This document shows positions 45,928 through 55,315 of a DNA stretch of 64,000 bases, piece after piece (the stretch's first letter is position 1; the number at the start of each line of letters is the position of its first letter). The DNA is from Pedobacter paludis (GTDB lineage: Bacteria > Bacteroidota > Bacteroidia > Sphingobacteriales > Sphingobacteriaceae), in contig NZ_QGNY01000001.1 in assembly GCF_003173575.1 (NCBI RefSeq), positions 744,001 through 808,000 of the forward strand, in the 5' to 3' direction. Below the pieces are notes generated by a model. It was not told the origin of the DNA and ran no database searches. It saw only the letters and a list, made by a program, of their open reading frames with translations. The translations under genes were made by a program, and so were the position numbers.

Positions 45928-47831
45928 GATTAATCATAACTTTTGCTGTTTTATTTTTTGTTGCCAAAACTGCTTTTTGCCAGGATAATTACGATGTAGA
46001 CTTAATTCCTTCCGCTTTACGAAGCCGAGCAAATTCATGCATCAGAAACGAAGAGCGAACTGTTGATATGCAATCGCCTGATAACGTTATGTTTAATGTT
46101 AAAAAGGCAATTACGGTTTTTAACGAAAATGGCGAGGATGAAGCTCGGCTGGTTTTATATTATGACAAAAACGTATCTATAAAGAGCATAAAAGGCGAAA
46201 TATACAATGCCTCGGGAATATTGATAAACAAGTTTTCTCAAAGTACTTTCTCTGATGTTAGCGCAGCAGATGGGTTTTCGTTATTTGTTGATAGTCGCGT
46301 CAAACACTATTTGCCTTCAATTAATCAATTCCCCTATACAATTGTCTACAATTATGAAATTCGGAATAAGCAAAACCTGATCATTCCAGATTGGGTTCCA
46401 AAACCGGGCAACGATGTTTCTGTAGAAAAAAGCACATATACTTTTATTTGTAAGCCTACTGATGTAATTAGAATCAAGGCTCAAAATTTTGCTGGCAAAC
46501 CAGAAGAAACCACTACAGAAAAGCAAAAAACTTTTATCTGGAAAACAGGCAACATCTCCGCCGTAAAAACCGAACCATTTAGTCCAGATGCAGAAACCTA
46601 TGAAACAAGTATAAAAATTGCGCCACAACAATTTACTTACTATGGGCGTAAGGGCAGTTATGCTAATTGGCAGGAATTGGGCAAATGGATTTATGATGAT
46701 CTGTTAAAAGATAAAACCGAGCTGCCTCCTGCTACCATTCAATATGTGAAGAGTTTAGTTAAGGATGAAAAGACCGATCAGGATAAGGCTCGAAAAATTT
46801 ATCAATACCTGCAGGATAAAACCCGTTACATCAGTGTTCAAATCGGAATTGGGGGCTTCCAGCCTGTGTCTGCATCAGAAGTAGATCGATTGGGTTATGG
46901 CGATTGCAAAGCCTTGGTTAATTATATGCAAAGCCTGCTAAAGGCCGTTGATATAGCGTCTTACTATTGCGTGGTTGAATCTGGAAGCACCAAAAAGAGC
47001 GTTGACCCAAACTATGCCAGTATGGTCCAAGGAAATCACATCATTCTTTGCATGCCTATGAAAGGCGATACCACTTGGCTGGAATGCACAAGTCAGAAAA
47101 TTCCATTCGGGTTTTTAAGTGATTTTACAGATGATAGATTGGTTTTGGCCTGCACTGCCGAAGGTGGAAAACTCTTGCATACGCCTAAATTATCAACAGA
47201 AAAAAATCTTCAAATCCGTAAGGCAGATTTAGTTTTACAGGCAGATGGAAACATAATAGGAAACGTTAATACCGTTTTTTCAGGTGCACAATATGATAAT
47301 CAAGAAAGTATTATTGGTAAACCCCTGAGCGAGCAATTTAAGTTACTTAAAGAATATTACGATATCGATAATATTGATTTTAAATCCGTTAGCTACAATC
47401 AGAAAAAAGATATCAATCCAGAAGTTGCAGAAAATATCGCAATAAGCATAAGAAACTACGCACCTGTAAATGAAAACAAAATGTTTCTATTGCTCAATGC
47501 ATTTAATATTAAAAGATCAGTACCCGAGGTTAGAAACAGAACTTTGCCTGTTTATTTAAATAGAGGTTATACTGATGAGGATGTGATTACTTATACATTA
47601 CCAGATAATGTTCAAACAGAGTTTATTATTCCTCAAAGCAAAAACTTAAAAAGCCCTTTCGGCGAATACATTTCCAAAACCAGTATTGATGGTAAAAAGC
47701 TAACATATTATAGAAAATTGGTACTTAATGAAGGTACTTTCCCTGCCGAAAGCTATGAAGCTTATGCAAAATTTGTTGGTGATGTAAATTCGGCAGATTA
47801 TCTGAAACTGGCACTTAGCTTAAAAAAATAA
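45924..47831 (+). CDS. DUF3857 protein with transglutaminase-like domain
   Basis: This 635-residue secreted protein (signal peptide about 1-19, ending FCQ) again has DUF3857 (about 40-250) and a transglutaminase core. Here the catalytic-type Cys328 (RLGYGDCKALVNYM) and His372 (GNHIILC) are present. The third position, usually Asp in WLDAT, reads WLECTS, so Glu387 may substitute. It pairs with the upstream paralogue, in which the Cys is missing. Together they probably form an envelope complex; the substrate is unknown. Confidence 0.87.
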   Translation: MRLIITFAVLFFVAKTAFCQDNYDVDLIPSALRSRANSCIRNEERTVDMQSPDNVMFNVKKAITVFNENGEDEARLVLYYDKNVSIKSIKGEIYNASGILINKFSQSTFSDVSAADGFSLFVDSRVKHYLPSINQFPYTIVYNYEIRNKQNLIIPDWVPKPGNDVSVEKSTYTFICKPTDVIRIKAQNFAGKPEETTTEKQKTFIWKTGNISAVKTEPFSPDAETYETSIKIAPQQFTYYGRKGSYANWQELGKWIYDDLLKDKTELPPATIQYVKSLVKDEKTDQDKARKIYQYLQDKTRYISVQIGIGGFQPVSASEVDRLGYGDCKALVNYMQSLLKAVDIASYYCVVESGSTKKSVDPNYASMVQGNHIILCMPMKGDTTWLECTSQKIPFGFLSDFTDDRLVLACTAEGGKLLHTPKLSTEKNLQIRKADLVLQADGNIIGNVNTVFSGAQYDNQESIIGKPLSEQFKLLKEYYDIDNIDFKSVSYNQKKDINPEVAENIAISIRNYAPVNENKMFLLLNAFNIKRSVPEVRNRTLPVYLNRGYTDEDVITYTLPDNVQTEFIIPQSKNLKSPFGEYISKTSIDGKKLTYYRKLVLNEGTFPAESYEAYAKFVGDVNSADYLKLALSLKK

Positions 47832-47937
47832 TTCCAAGGGTAATTCCAATAATCATAATAAGATACATTAGAATTTCCGTTGAGGCGAAGCGTTTGTATT
47901 TGGTCCAAAAAGAATAATCTTTATCGTGCTCGGGCAT
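47815..47937 (-). CDS. Short membrane-peptide ORF (40 residues)
   Basis: An ATG at 47937 opens a 40-codon frame beginning MPEHDKDYSFWTKYKRFAST and continuing into one hydrophobic segment (EILMYLIMIIGITLGIIFLS). A charged head plus one membrane helix is a plausible small membrane protein. It fills the gap between two annotated genes and its last 17 bases overlap the convergent DUF3857 gene. A TATTTTTA sequence upstream is one base off the -7 consensus. No family is recognised. Confidence 0.5.
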   Translation of the reverse strand: MPEHDKDYSFWTKYKRFASTEILMYLIMIIGITLGIIFLS

Positions 47938-47973
47938 TTAAATTGTTTGAGCCGTAAAAATAGGCAAATTGAT

Positions 47974-49422
47974 TTAATTTTTAGGTTTATAAGTCGTAAT
48001 CTGCTTGGCCATGCCCTTAAATAAGATTACATGGAATGGCCACATTGCATACCAGTACATTCTTCCCCATAAACCTTTTGGCCTAAAAGTGGCAATCTGC
48101 GATAGAAAAGCTTTACCATGAAATTCAATTAGTTTAAGTTCTAGCCAGGCTTCTCCTGGCACTTTCATTTCGGCAAATAAGAGCAATCTTTTATTTTTTT
48201 TATCGGCCAATAAAACCCGCCAAAAATCCAGCACGTCTCCAGCTTGGATGTCGGTATTACTTGTTCTACCCCTCCTAGTACCTACACCACCAAAAATTTT
48301 ATCTAAAAACCCTCTAAAATGCCAAAGCCAATCCATATAATACCAGCCTCTATTTCCTCCAATACTCCAAATGTTATCAAAAACTTCTTCAGCCTTACGC
48401 TCAAAAGGCATTTTCACTTTATAGTTTAAAGTTCCATTTTGCGGAACCTTAATTTGGTCCATGAAATCTGTAGTTAAATAACCGCGGTTTAAGGCATCCT
48501 TCCAGCTCGAAACAATAGAGTTTTGATCAATTTTTTCGAAGGCTAAATGAAGTGCTTCTGCATAAGTTAAGCACTTTCTTGGCACAACTTCGTGGATTTT
48601 GTTATCCTTACAAACCACTTCATTCTTCATGCTATCAACCAAACTTCGTGCTAAAGAATATGGAACTGGAGTAATTAAGTTTAACCATAGTGAAGATAAT
48701 CTGGGTGTTAAAACCGGCAAAGTAATAATCCACCTTTTTAAGCCACGTTCGTCTGCATAACCCTGAAGCATAGCCCGATAGGTTAAAACATCGGGACCGC
48801 CAATATCAAATGTTTCATTATAGGATTTCCTGTTGTGAAGAACGCCGGTTAAATAAGCCAAAACATCTCTAATTCCTATTGGCTGACAGCGTGTATTTAC
48901 CCATTTCGGTGTAATCATTATAGGAATCTTTTCTGTTAAATCTCGAATAATTTCAAATGATGCACTTCCAGATCCTATAATTATAGCCGCTCTTAAAATG
49001 GTACAGGCAATTCCTGATGCTTTAAGCTCCTCTTCTACGGCTAATCTAGAACCTAGATGTTTGGATAAATGATCATCATTGGCAATTCCGGTTAAATATA
49101 TAATCTGCTTACAAGTTGTTTTTTTTATTGCCAAAGAAAAATTCTCGGAAGAGGTTCTTTCCATCTCCTCAAATTTGGCATCGCTTGATGACATTGAATG
49201 AACCAAATAATAAGCTGCATCAATATCTTTCGGAATCTCCGTTAAAGTTTCTGCCCTTAGTAAATCTCCATTAATGATGGTTACTTCTTCACTTAAATCA
49301 GATTGATGTACAAATCGTCTTTTATCCCTAACCATGCAAACCACTTCATGCTTTTCTTCTAAAAGTAATGGCAGTAGTCTAGTTCCAATATATCCGTTAG
49401 CTCCCGTAAGTAAAATTTTCAT
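47974..49422 (-). CDS. NAD(P)-binding (NmrA-like) protein with C-terminal DUF2867
   Basis: This protein of 482 residues has an N-terminal Rossmann domain (MKILLTGANGYIGTRLLPLL, GxxGxxG), YYLVHSMSS and IYLTGIAND, as in NmrA/YbjT proteins of the atypical short-chain dehydrogenase class. The C-terminal third (EEVFDNIWSIGGNRGWYYMDWLWHFRG, GDVLDFWRVL, FRPKGLWGRMYWYAMWPFH) is DUF2867. Substrate is unknown. I use ATG 49422 (MKILLTG), since the longer frame from 49479 adds 19 residues ahead of the Rossmann strand without family support. The 40-codon ORF lies 37 bases downstream. Confidence 0.88.
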   Translation of the reverse strand: MKILLTGANGYIGTRLLPLLLEEKHEVVCMVRDKRRFVHQSDLSEEVTIINGDLLRAETLTEIPKDIDAAYYLVHSMSSSDAKFEEMERTSSENFSLAIKKTTCKQIIYLTGIANDDHLSKHLGSRLAVEEELKASGIACTILRAAIIIGSGSASFEIIRDLTEKIPIMITPKWVNTRCQPIGIRDVLAYLTGVLHNRKSYNETFDIGGPDVLTYRAMLQGYADERGLKRWIITLPVLTPRLSSLWLNLITPVPYSLARSLVDSMKNEVVCKDNKIHEVVPRKCLTYAEALHLAFEKIDQNSIVSSWKDALNRGYLTTDFMDQIKVPQNGTLNYKVKMPFERKAEEVFDNIWSIGGNRGWYYMDWLWHFRGFLDKIFGGVGTRRGRTSNTDIQAGDVLDFWRVLLADKKNKRLLLFAEMKVPGEAWLELKLIEFHGKAFLSQIATFRPKGLWGRMYWYAMWPFHVILFKGMAKQITTYKPKN

Positions 49423-49634
49423 TTGAAATGTTTGAATAATAACACTTCTATCGAGGCTTTGTTGATGATAATCAAACATTTAAATTAAAATAACATTCCA
49501 AAAAGCTATAACAGGATCAATTGCGTCATGATAGTGTAAAGGAAACCTCTTAAACATCGTGACAGTTTAAACAGACACAACAAATCTAATTTCACATCGT
49601 ATAAGTAGTTCAATATAAAATCAAACATCCCTGA

Positions 49635-50420
49635 ATGAAGAGAAACATCATGGGCATTGCTGCGATTATTTTGGCGGGAATCAGCATTGTCGGAACGAGT
49701 TGGAAAGCGGTGGAGGCTCCACACACACAACAACAAACAATCAAAAATATAGCGCAAGATAGTCTTTACAACCGCTACATTTTAAATCTTTACCACACTG
49801 CACATTTAGATTCTGCTGGTTTAAATGAAGCGGTTTTTGAAAAGGCACTAACCGGATATTACAACATGAAATATTCGGGTTTACTACATTCAAAATCTAT
49901 TTTAACCATTGCAGATTTTGATCAGGAAAGCTGTAAAAAGCGTCTTTACATCATCGATTTAAATAAAAAAGAACTGCTTTTAAATACGTGGGTTGCTCAC
50001 GGGCAAAACAGTGGAGGTGATAAACCCACTGCTTTTTCTAACAACATGAACTCGAATCAAAGCAGTATTGGGTTTTACTTAACCGGAGAAATTTATTTTG
50101 GTAAACACGGCCGTTCTTTAAAATTGGATGGCATGGATAATGGCTTTAACAGCAATGCCAGAGAGCGGGCAATTGTGGTTCATGGAGCAGATTACGTATG
50201 CCAGGAAAGCATTAACCAACTGGGTAGATTGGGCAGAAGTCAAGGATGCCCTGCCGTTGCTACCAAATTGGCAAATCAAGTCATCAACACAATTTCCGAT
50301 CGAACGGTCTTATTTATTAATAATTCAGAACAACGCTACAACTCACAATTTCTTAATGAGCAATTGGCAGCAACTGTAGCGCTTAATAACGAAGAGGTTT
50401 TGGCTTCTAGGATAGATTAA
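49635..50420 (+). CDS. Murein L,D-transpeptidase catalytic-domain protein (YkuD_2 type)
   Basis: This 261-residue protein has an N-terminal hydrophobic anchor or signal (MKRNIMGIAAIILAGISIVG) and a YkuD_2-type catalytic domain. Key residues are His183 in VVHGADYV and the nucleophile Cys205 in GRSQGCPAV, matching the H...SxGCxA pattern of L,D-transpeptidases. It probably crosslinks or modifies peptidoglycan in the periplasm. It is convergent with and overlaps by four bases the unknown gene at 50417-50860. Confidence 0.88.
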   Translation: MKRNIMGIAAIILAGISIVGTSWKAVEAPHTQQQTIKNIAQDSLYNRYILNLYHTAHLDSAGLNEAVFEKALTGYYNMKYSGLLHSKSILTIADFDQESCKKRLYIIDLNKKELLLNTWVAHGQNSGGDKPTAFSNNMNSNQSSIGFYLTGEIYFGKHGRSLKLDGMDNGFNSNARERAIVVHGADYVCQESINQLGRLGRSQGCPAVATKLANQVINTISDRTVLFINNSEQRYNSQFLNEQLAATVALNNEEVLASRID

Positions 50421-50860
50421 TGATTTTTTAAGTTTGTGGCGTTTAAGTTTTTAGGCAATAGTTTTAAAATCGGTTTTTTGAATTTTGATAAATAATCCCA
50501 AATCCAACGATTACTGTCTACATCTTTTTCGCCACAATCGACAATTTCTGCCCGTTTTAAAAGTTTGGCAACCAAATTCTGAACCCAATGGATTCTTACA
50601 AAACGGTTAAATCCCAAACCTATGTAATCGCAATAAACATGCACTACAATTTCGACAACCAAAGAATCATTTGTAATATTTAATTCCTTTCCATAGCAGT
50701 TTTGATAAGCTGCTTTTATCGTTTCAATTAAAAGGTCGAATCTTAAGTTCGGCTTTCCATCTAAAAAACGCCACAATTCTGCGTCGCTGTAAACACGAAT
50801 TAGCTGTGGCTCTAAATCAACCCTAATTTTGCAATTTTCTAATTCGTAAAATTTATTCAT
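50417..50860 (-). CDS. Protein of unknown function
   Basis: This 147-residue protein is probably cytoplasmic: there is no signal peptide or membrane helix. It begins MNKFYELENCKIRVDLEPQL and contains an aromatic, basic C-terminus (NRWIWDYLSKFKKPILKLLPKN). I do not recognise a family. Its end overlaps the convergent L,D-transpeptidase gene by four bases, and topB is divergent from it across 166 bases. Confidence 0.65.
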   Translation of the reverse strand: MNKFYELENCKIRVDLEPQLIRVYSDAELWRFLDGKPNLRFDLLIETIKAAYQNCYGKELNITNDSLVVEIVVHVYCDYIGLGFNRFVRIHWVQNLVAKLLKRAEIVDCGEKDVDSNRWIWDYLSKFKKPILKLLPKNLNATNLKNH

Positions 50861-51026
50861 ATCTGTTTTTAGATGTGCCAGAGCCTATTTTGTTACTAAA
50901 ATCCCACCCTGCTAACACATAATGAGCGAAAAGGTTTCTGTTACAACAGGTTATAGTGTGAGTAAAAATTTGAGTCGTACACAAATAATTTTAATCATCT
51001 TTGAGGTTTAGAAAACATTCTAATTC

Positions 51027-52877
51027 ATGAAGATTGTAATTGCGGAAAAGCCCTCTGTTGGTCGCGAGCTTGCAAAAGTTTTTGGAGCGACAACCAGAAA
51101 AGATGGATACATTGAAGGTAAAGGATATTCTTTTACTTGGGCTTTTGGGCATCTTTTACAATTGGCACCGCCACAAGATTATGGCTTTATTGGCTGGAGA
51201 AAGCAACATTTACCCATGCTGCCTCAAAAGTTTAAACTGGCCATTAGAAAAATTAAAACCAAAGATGGTTTTGTTGAAGATCCGGCGGTTAGAAAACAAC
51301 TTGACACCATTAAAAGGTTATTTGATGAAGCCTCGGAAATTATTGTTGCAACAGATGCCGGACGTGAAGGTGAACTTATTTTCAGGTATATTTATTATTA
51401 CTTAAAATGTAAAAAACCTTTTAAACGTTTATGGATTTCTTCTCAAACTGATGAAGCGATTAAAGACGGATTTAGAAACTTAAAACCGGGTACCGATTAC
51501 GATACATTGTTTAATTCTGCGCATTGCCGTTCAGAATCTGATTGGCTTGTAGGAATGAATGCGACTCAGGCTTTAAGTATTTCTGCCGGGAACCGAACGG
51601 TTTTATCTTTGGGAAGGGTACAAACCCCTACGCTAGCCATGATTTGTGCCCGCTTTTTGGAAATCAAAAATTTTGTTCCTCAAACGTATTTCCAGATTAG
51701 CATCCAGTTAGTAAAGGACGAGCAGACTTTTAAAGCTGTTTCAATATCCAATTATAAAGAAAAAGAAGAAGCCGAAAAACTCTTCGGTCTGATCGAAGAT
51801 GTGCAATCAGGTTTTACAAATGGAGGAAATATTACTGCGGTTGAAGCAAAACCAAGAAAAGAGCCACCACCATTATTACACGATTTAAGTAGTTTACAGC
51901 AAGAGGCCAACAAGAAAAAAGGATTTACGGCAGATCAAACCTTAAATCTTTTGCAGAATTTGTACGAAAGCAAATTGGTTTCCTATCCCCGTACTGGGAG
52001 CCGGTATATAGGTGATGATGTTTTTGCGGGTGTTCCAGATTTGATCTCTAAGTTTACAGACCATCCTGATTTTGGAAAGCAAGCTCAGTTTTTACAGACC
52101 ACCAAATTAAACAAGCGGAGTGTAAATGCAAAAAAAGTAACCGATCACCATGCCGTTTTACCTACAGGTGAGCAAGCTTATGGTTTAAGCAGCGATAAAC
52201 AAGCTATTTACGATATGGTGGTTGGGCGAATGATGGAAGCTTTCCATCAAGAATGTTTAAAGGAAATTACCAAAATTACCATCCAGTCAGGTCTCACTTT
52301 TATTGCAAACGGTACGGTTATTCGTTCTGCTGGCTGGCGCTCTGTTTTTAACGAAACAGATGAAGATAAAAAGGATGAAGATAATGCTGCTTTACCAAAA
52401 GTTGCCGTAGGTGAGCAACTTCCGATAACCGAAAAATCGTTACTAGAAAAGCAGACAAAGCCAAAATCGATGTATAACGAAGCTTCACTTTTAAAAGCAC
52501 TTGAAACATCGGGCAAGGAAATTGAAGATGAGGAATTGCGTTATGCCATGAAGGATAGCGGATTGGGAACTCCGGCAACACGAGCATCGATTATAGAAAC
52601 ACTGATTACTCGAGAATACATTACCAGAGAAAAACGTAACCTAGTTCCAACGATAAAGGGATTGGCTGTTTACGATGTTGTAAAGGATAAGCAGATTGCC
52701 CAGGCAGAACTAACGGGCCAGTGGGAAAAAAGATTGGAAGAAATTCGTTCTGGTGCATCAGTAAAGGTTTTCAAATCTGAAATTACGGAATATACCAAAA
52801 CAATTACTCAAGAACTTTTAATTGCCGGAGCATCAATTTCTGGTAAATTGGAAGATCAAAAATTAGAAAAAGCTTAG
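51027..52877 (+). CDS. topB: DNA topoisomerase III-type (type IA)
   Basis: This 616-residue type IA topoisomerase relaxes or decatenates DNA by passing a single strand. The TOPRIM domain contains MKIVIAEKPSVGRELAKVFG and the acidic metal site ATDAGREGEL (Asp110, Glu114, Glu116). RVQTPTLAMI follows, and the catalytic tyrosine is Tyr320 in LVSYPRTGSRYI. The C-terminal part includes GLGTPATRASIIETLI. No zinc-finger tail is present, as is usual for TopB. CATCTTTG at 50996-51003 is one base off the -7 consensus. Its end overlaps a convergent receiver gene by four bases. Confidence 0.94.
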   Translation: MKIVIAEKPSVGRELAKVFGATTRKDGYIEGKGYSFTWAFGHLLQLAPPQDYGFIGWRKQHLPMLPQKFKLAIRKIKTKDGFVEDPAVRKQLDTIKRLFDEASEIIVATDAGREGELIFRYIYYYLKCKKPFKRLWISSQTDEAIKDGFRNLKPGTDYDTLFNSAHCRSESDWLVGMNATQALSISAGNRTVLSLGRVQTPTLAMICARFLEIKNFVPQTYFQISIQLVKDEQTFKAVSISNYKEKEEAEKLFGLIEDVQSGFTNGGNITAVEAKPRKEPPPLLHDLSSLQQEANKKKGFTADQTLNLLQNLYESKLVSYPRTGSRYIGDDVFAGVPDLISKFTDHPDFGKQAQFLQTTKLNKRSVNAKKVTDHHAVLPTGEQAYGLSSDKQAIYDMVVGRMMEAFHQECLKEITKITIQSGLTFIANGTVIRSAGWRSVFNETDEDKKDEDNAALPKVAVGEQLPITEKSLLEKQTKPKSMYNEASLLKALETSGKEIEDEELRYAMKDSGLGTPATRASIIETLITREYITREKRNLVPTIKGLAVYDVVKDKQIAQAELTGQWEKRLEEIRSGASVKVFKSEITEYTKTITQELLIAGASISGKLEDQKLEKA

Positions 52878-53254
52878 TCTTTAAACAACTTATCTACAAG
52901 TTCGCGAGCCGAATTGCCCATTTTTTCATCTTTTTGGATAAATCCTATTGCGCCGGCATCGTAATAACTCTGTTCTAGTAAAGATTTATCATTTCCTGAA
53001 AACATGCAGACTTTTAAACCGGGTTGAATGGCATGGATTTCGGTAACGGTTTTAGGATTGCTATCGCCATTTGGCATGTTAATATCTAAAATCAGCAAAT
53101 CAAATGGCTCATTTTTTACAAAATCGAACGTTTCGTTTAAGTTTGATGCTTGCTTAATTTCTGGTGACGTGAGCAATTTTGTAAAAAAGCCCTTCATTAC
53201 AATCCGCATCAATTCGCTATCATCAGCAATTAAGATTTTGAGATTATTAGTCAT
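52874..53254 (-). CDS. Orphan single-domain response regulator
   Basis: This 126-residue receiver domain shows ILIADDSELMR, phosphoacceptor Asp in LLILDINMPNGD (about residue 57), Ser in CMFSGNDKS and Lys in GFIQKDEKM. There is no output domain, and no kinase gene adjoins it, so the partner lies elsewhere. It has its own -7 element upstream and overlaps the end of topB on the other strand by four bases. Confidence 0.85.
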   Translation of the reverse strand: MTNNLKILIADDSELMRIVMKGFFTKLLTSPEIKQASNLNETFDFVKNEPFDLLILDINMPNGDSNPKTVTEIHAIQPGLKVCMFSGNDKSLLEQSYYDAGAIGFIQKDEKMGNSARELVDKLFKD

Positions 53255-53284
53255 TATGAGAGATTCTGATTAGGATGATTTTAT

Positions 53285-53292
53285 CAAAAGTA
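53285..53292 (-). promoter_or_regulatory. -7 element of the orphan receiver
   Basis: The minus strand reads TACTTTTG, matching TAnnTTTG, 31 bases before the ATG at 53254. Confidence 0.4.
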
Positions 53293-53341
53293 ACAAATTA
53301 TTTGATTTAAGCCTAAAATCGGAAAATGATCCCAATCACTT

Positions 53342-55255
53342 TTAAAAATCCATAAATGCCCAAGCGCTGTGATAACCGCCCAAATCTTCAGCATACTGAA
53401 TAAAGTTGGCGTAAAACGATGACTTTGAGAGTGTAGAACTGTCTCCAATTACAACGAGTTTTTTTCTGGCCCTCGTCATGGCAACATTCATTCTTCTAAT
53501 ATCCGAAAGAAAACCGATTGAACCCTCTGCATTGCTTCTAGTTAAACTAATGTAAACCACATCACGCTCCTGACCCTGAAAACTATCTATCGTATTTACA
53601 GAAATTTGATCAGTATATGGTGCAAGCACTTCGTTCTCTTTTACCAATCCCTTTAAAATTTGAACCTGCTGCTTATAAGGTGATATTACCGCGAAAGTCG
53701 GAAAACTTCCATTTGGCTTTTTTTCTTCAAGAGTTTCTACAAGGTTAACAAGATGTTGGATTAGAAAACTTGCTTCTTCCGGATTTGTTGTACTGGTTCC
53801 ATCCAACTTTTCATCAAAGCTACAGCCTGCCGTATCAATAAAAGTTAGGGCTTCATCTTCAGGAAAAAGCAGATGATGTGCTACAGATTGATGCGCATTT
53901 AGTTGATTTTCATAAAATACTTTGGAAGAATATTTCATGATTTTCTCATTCATTCGATACTGTTCGTTAAGAAGCACAACCGCTTCTGGATGAAGCAAAA
54001 CCGATTTTTCCAATAAAGTTTTACTTAAACCGTTTCTTGCTGCCTCGTTCGATTTTATTGTTGGCGAAAGCTGAAAATGATCTCCTGCCAAAATTACTTT
54101 TTGCGCTTTTAAAATTGGTATCCAACAGGCAGGTTCCAACGCCTGTCCGGCTTCATCGATAATGATGGTATTGTAGGTTAAGTTTTTAACCGTATAATGA
54201 TTTGCACCTACCAGAGTTGCTGTTATAATTTGTGAATTGGTAAATAGATTGTCCATAATGTACTGTTCAATCTGTTCTACTTCCTTGCCTATTTTATGCG
54301 CTTCGTTAAAAAGTGCCTTACGCTGATCTCGCTCTGCTTTACCAAAACTTCGTTTATATTTATGAGCCATGTTTTTGTACTCATTTGCCTGTTTTTTTAA
54401 GGCCTTAATGTTTTTCATTTCTACATGATCTGCCATTTTATGATCAAGTGTAGAAGCCATTAAATGTTCAGAAACCCGAGCGGGATTACCTACACGAATT
54501 ACATTTAAACCTTCCTTCGAGAGTTTTTCAGTTAATAAATCCACTGCCGTGTTACTTGGCGCAACAACCAAAATTTTTTGATTATTATGTTTCACCAGCG
54601 ATTTTATGGCCTGTACTAGCGTAGTCGTTTTACCCGTTCCCGGTGGGCCATGAACAATTGCCAAATGATCGGCGGAGATAATTTTATTTACCGCAAGCTG
54701 CTGAGATGCATTTAGGTTATTCGGCAGAATAAACTTTTCTTCATTTTGAAAAGATGGTTTATCGCCTTTGGTTAAAATCTTAATAAGTTTATTTTCGGTA
54801 TCATGATCGGCAAGATTGGTGGCTTGTTTTAGCGCACTCTGCATCTCATCATAGCTATTGTTATCAAACAGCAAATCGATACCCAGCTTGCCATCTCTGG
54901 CCCAATCGGGCATTTCATCAATGCGAAAATTAATTTTCAGCTTATTTCCACTAAGATGCGTAATCACACCCTCTATACGATCGATTTTTGCATCGTGGTT
55001 AGAAAAAAGCACAGCTGATGAACCAAATCTAAATTGATGTGAAAATTCCTGATGAGTGGTCCGCTCTAATTCGACCGTTAAATAATCACCACGACCAATT
55101 TCTGTGTTTCTAATGGCTATAGGGTACCAGGTTAAACCCAACGCTCTCCTATCCGCAGCAGAAGTATTTTCGGTAAGTTTTAAATACGATTGTAAATCTT
55201 CCTCACGCTCTATGTTGAGCAAATCTTGAAGATTTTTAAAATATTCTTTAGGCAA
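53342..55255 (-). CDS. IGHMBP2/SMUBP-2-like superfamily 1 helicase
   Basis: This 637-residue superfamily 1B helicase has an N-terminal beta-barrel region and RecA-like domains: motif I IVHGPPGTGKTTTLVQAIK, motif II TIIIDEAGQALEPACWIP, motif III LAGDHFQLSPT, motif IV LNEQYRM, motif V VNTIDSFQGQERDVVYISLTRSN and motif VI NVAMTRARKKLVVIGD. The layout fits Smubp-2-type helicases of bacteria, with no DnaC or nuclease fusion. The substrate (DNA or RNA) is not clear. TTG at 55255 is the only start in this frame that keeps the N-terminus. Confidence 0.88.
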   Translation of the reverse strand: MPKEYFKNLQDLLNIEREEDLQSYLKLTENTSAADRRALGLTWYPIAIRNTEIGRGDYLTVELERTTHQEFSHQFRFGSSAVLFSNHDAKIDRIEGVITHLSGNKLKINFRIDEMPDWARDGKLGIDLLFDNNSYDEMQSALKQATNLADHDTENKLIKILTKGDKPSFQNEEKFILPNNLNASQQLAVNKIISADHLAIVHGPPGTGKTTTLVQAIKSLVKHNNQKILVVAPSNTAVDLLTEKLSKEGLNVIRVGNPARVSEHLMASTLDHKMADHVEMKNIKALKKQANEYKNMAHKYKRSFGKAERDQRKALFNEAHKIGKEVEQIEQYIMDNLFTNSQIITATLVGANHYTVKNLTYNTIIIDEAGQALEPACWIPILKAQKVILAGDHFQLSPTIKSNEAARNGLSKTLLEKSVLLHPEAVVLLNEQYRMNEKIMKYSSKVFYENQLNAHQSVAHHLLFPEDEALTFIDTAGCSFDEKLDGTSTTNPEEASFLIQHLVNLVETLEEKKPNGSFPTFAVISPYKQQVQILKGLVKENEVLAPYTDQISVNTIDSFQGQERDVVYISLTRSNAEGSIGFLSDIRRMNVAMTRARKKLVVIGDSSTLSKSSFYANFIQYAEDLGGYHSAWAFMDF

Positions 55256-55315
55256 TGGGAAATTTTTAACTGTGAAAAATGAGATAATGACGAAGTGTTA
55301 TAGCAAAATAAATAT

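Noticed and set aside
49506-49757. 83-codon minus-strand frame
   Set aside because: It is largely antisense to the L,D-transpeptidase gene and its composition (many Cys, Leu and Arg runs) looks like shadow translation.
51040-51405. 121-codon plus-strand frame
   Set aside because: It lies inside topB in another frame; the TOPRIM motifs show which frame is real.
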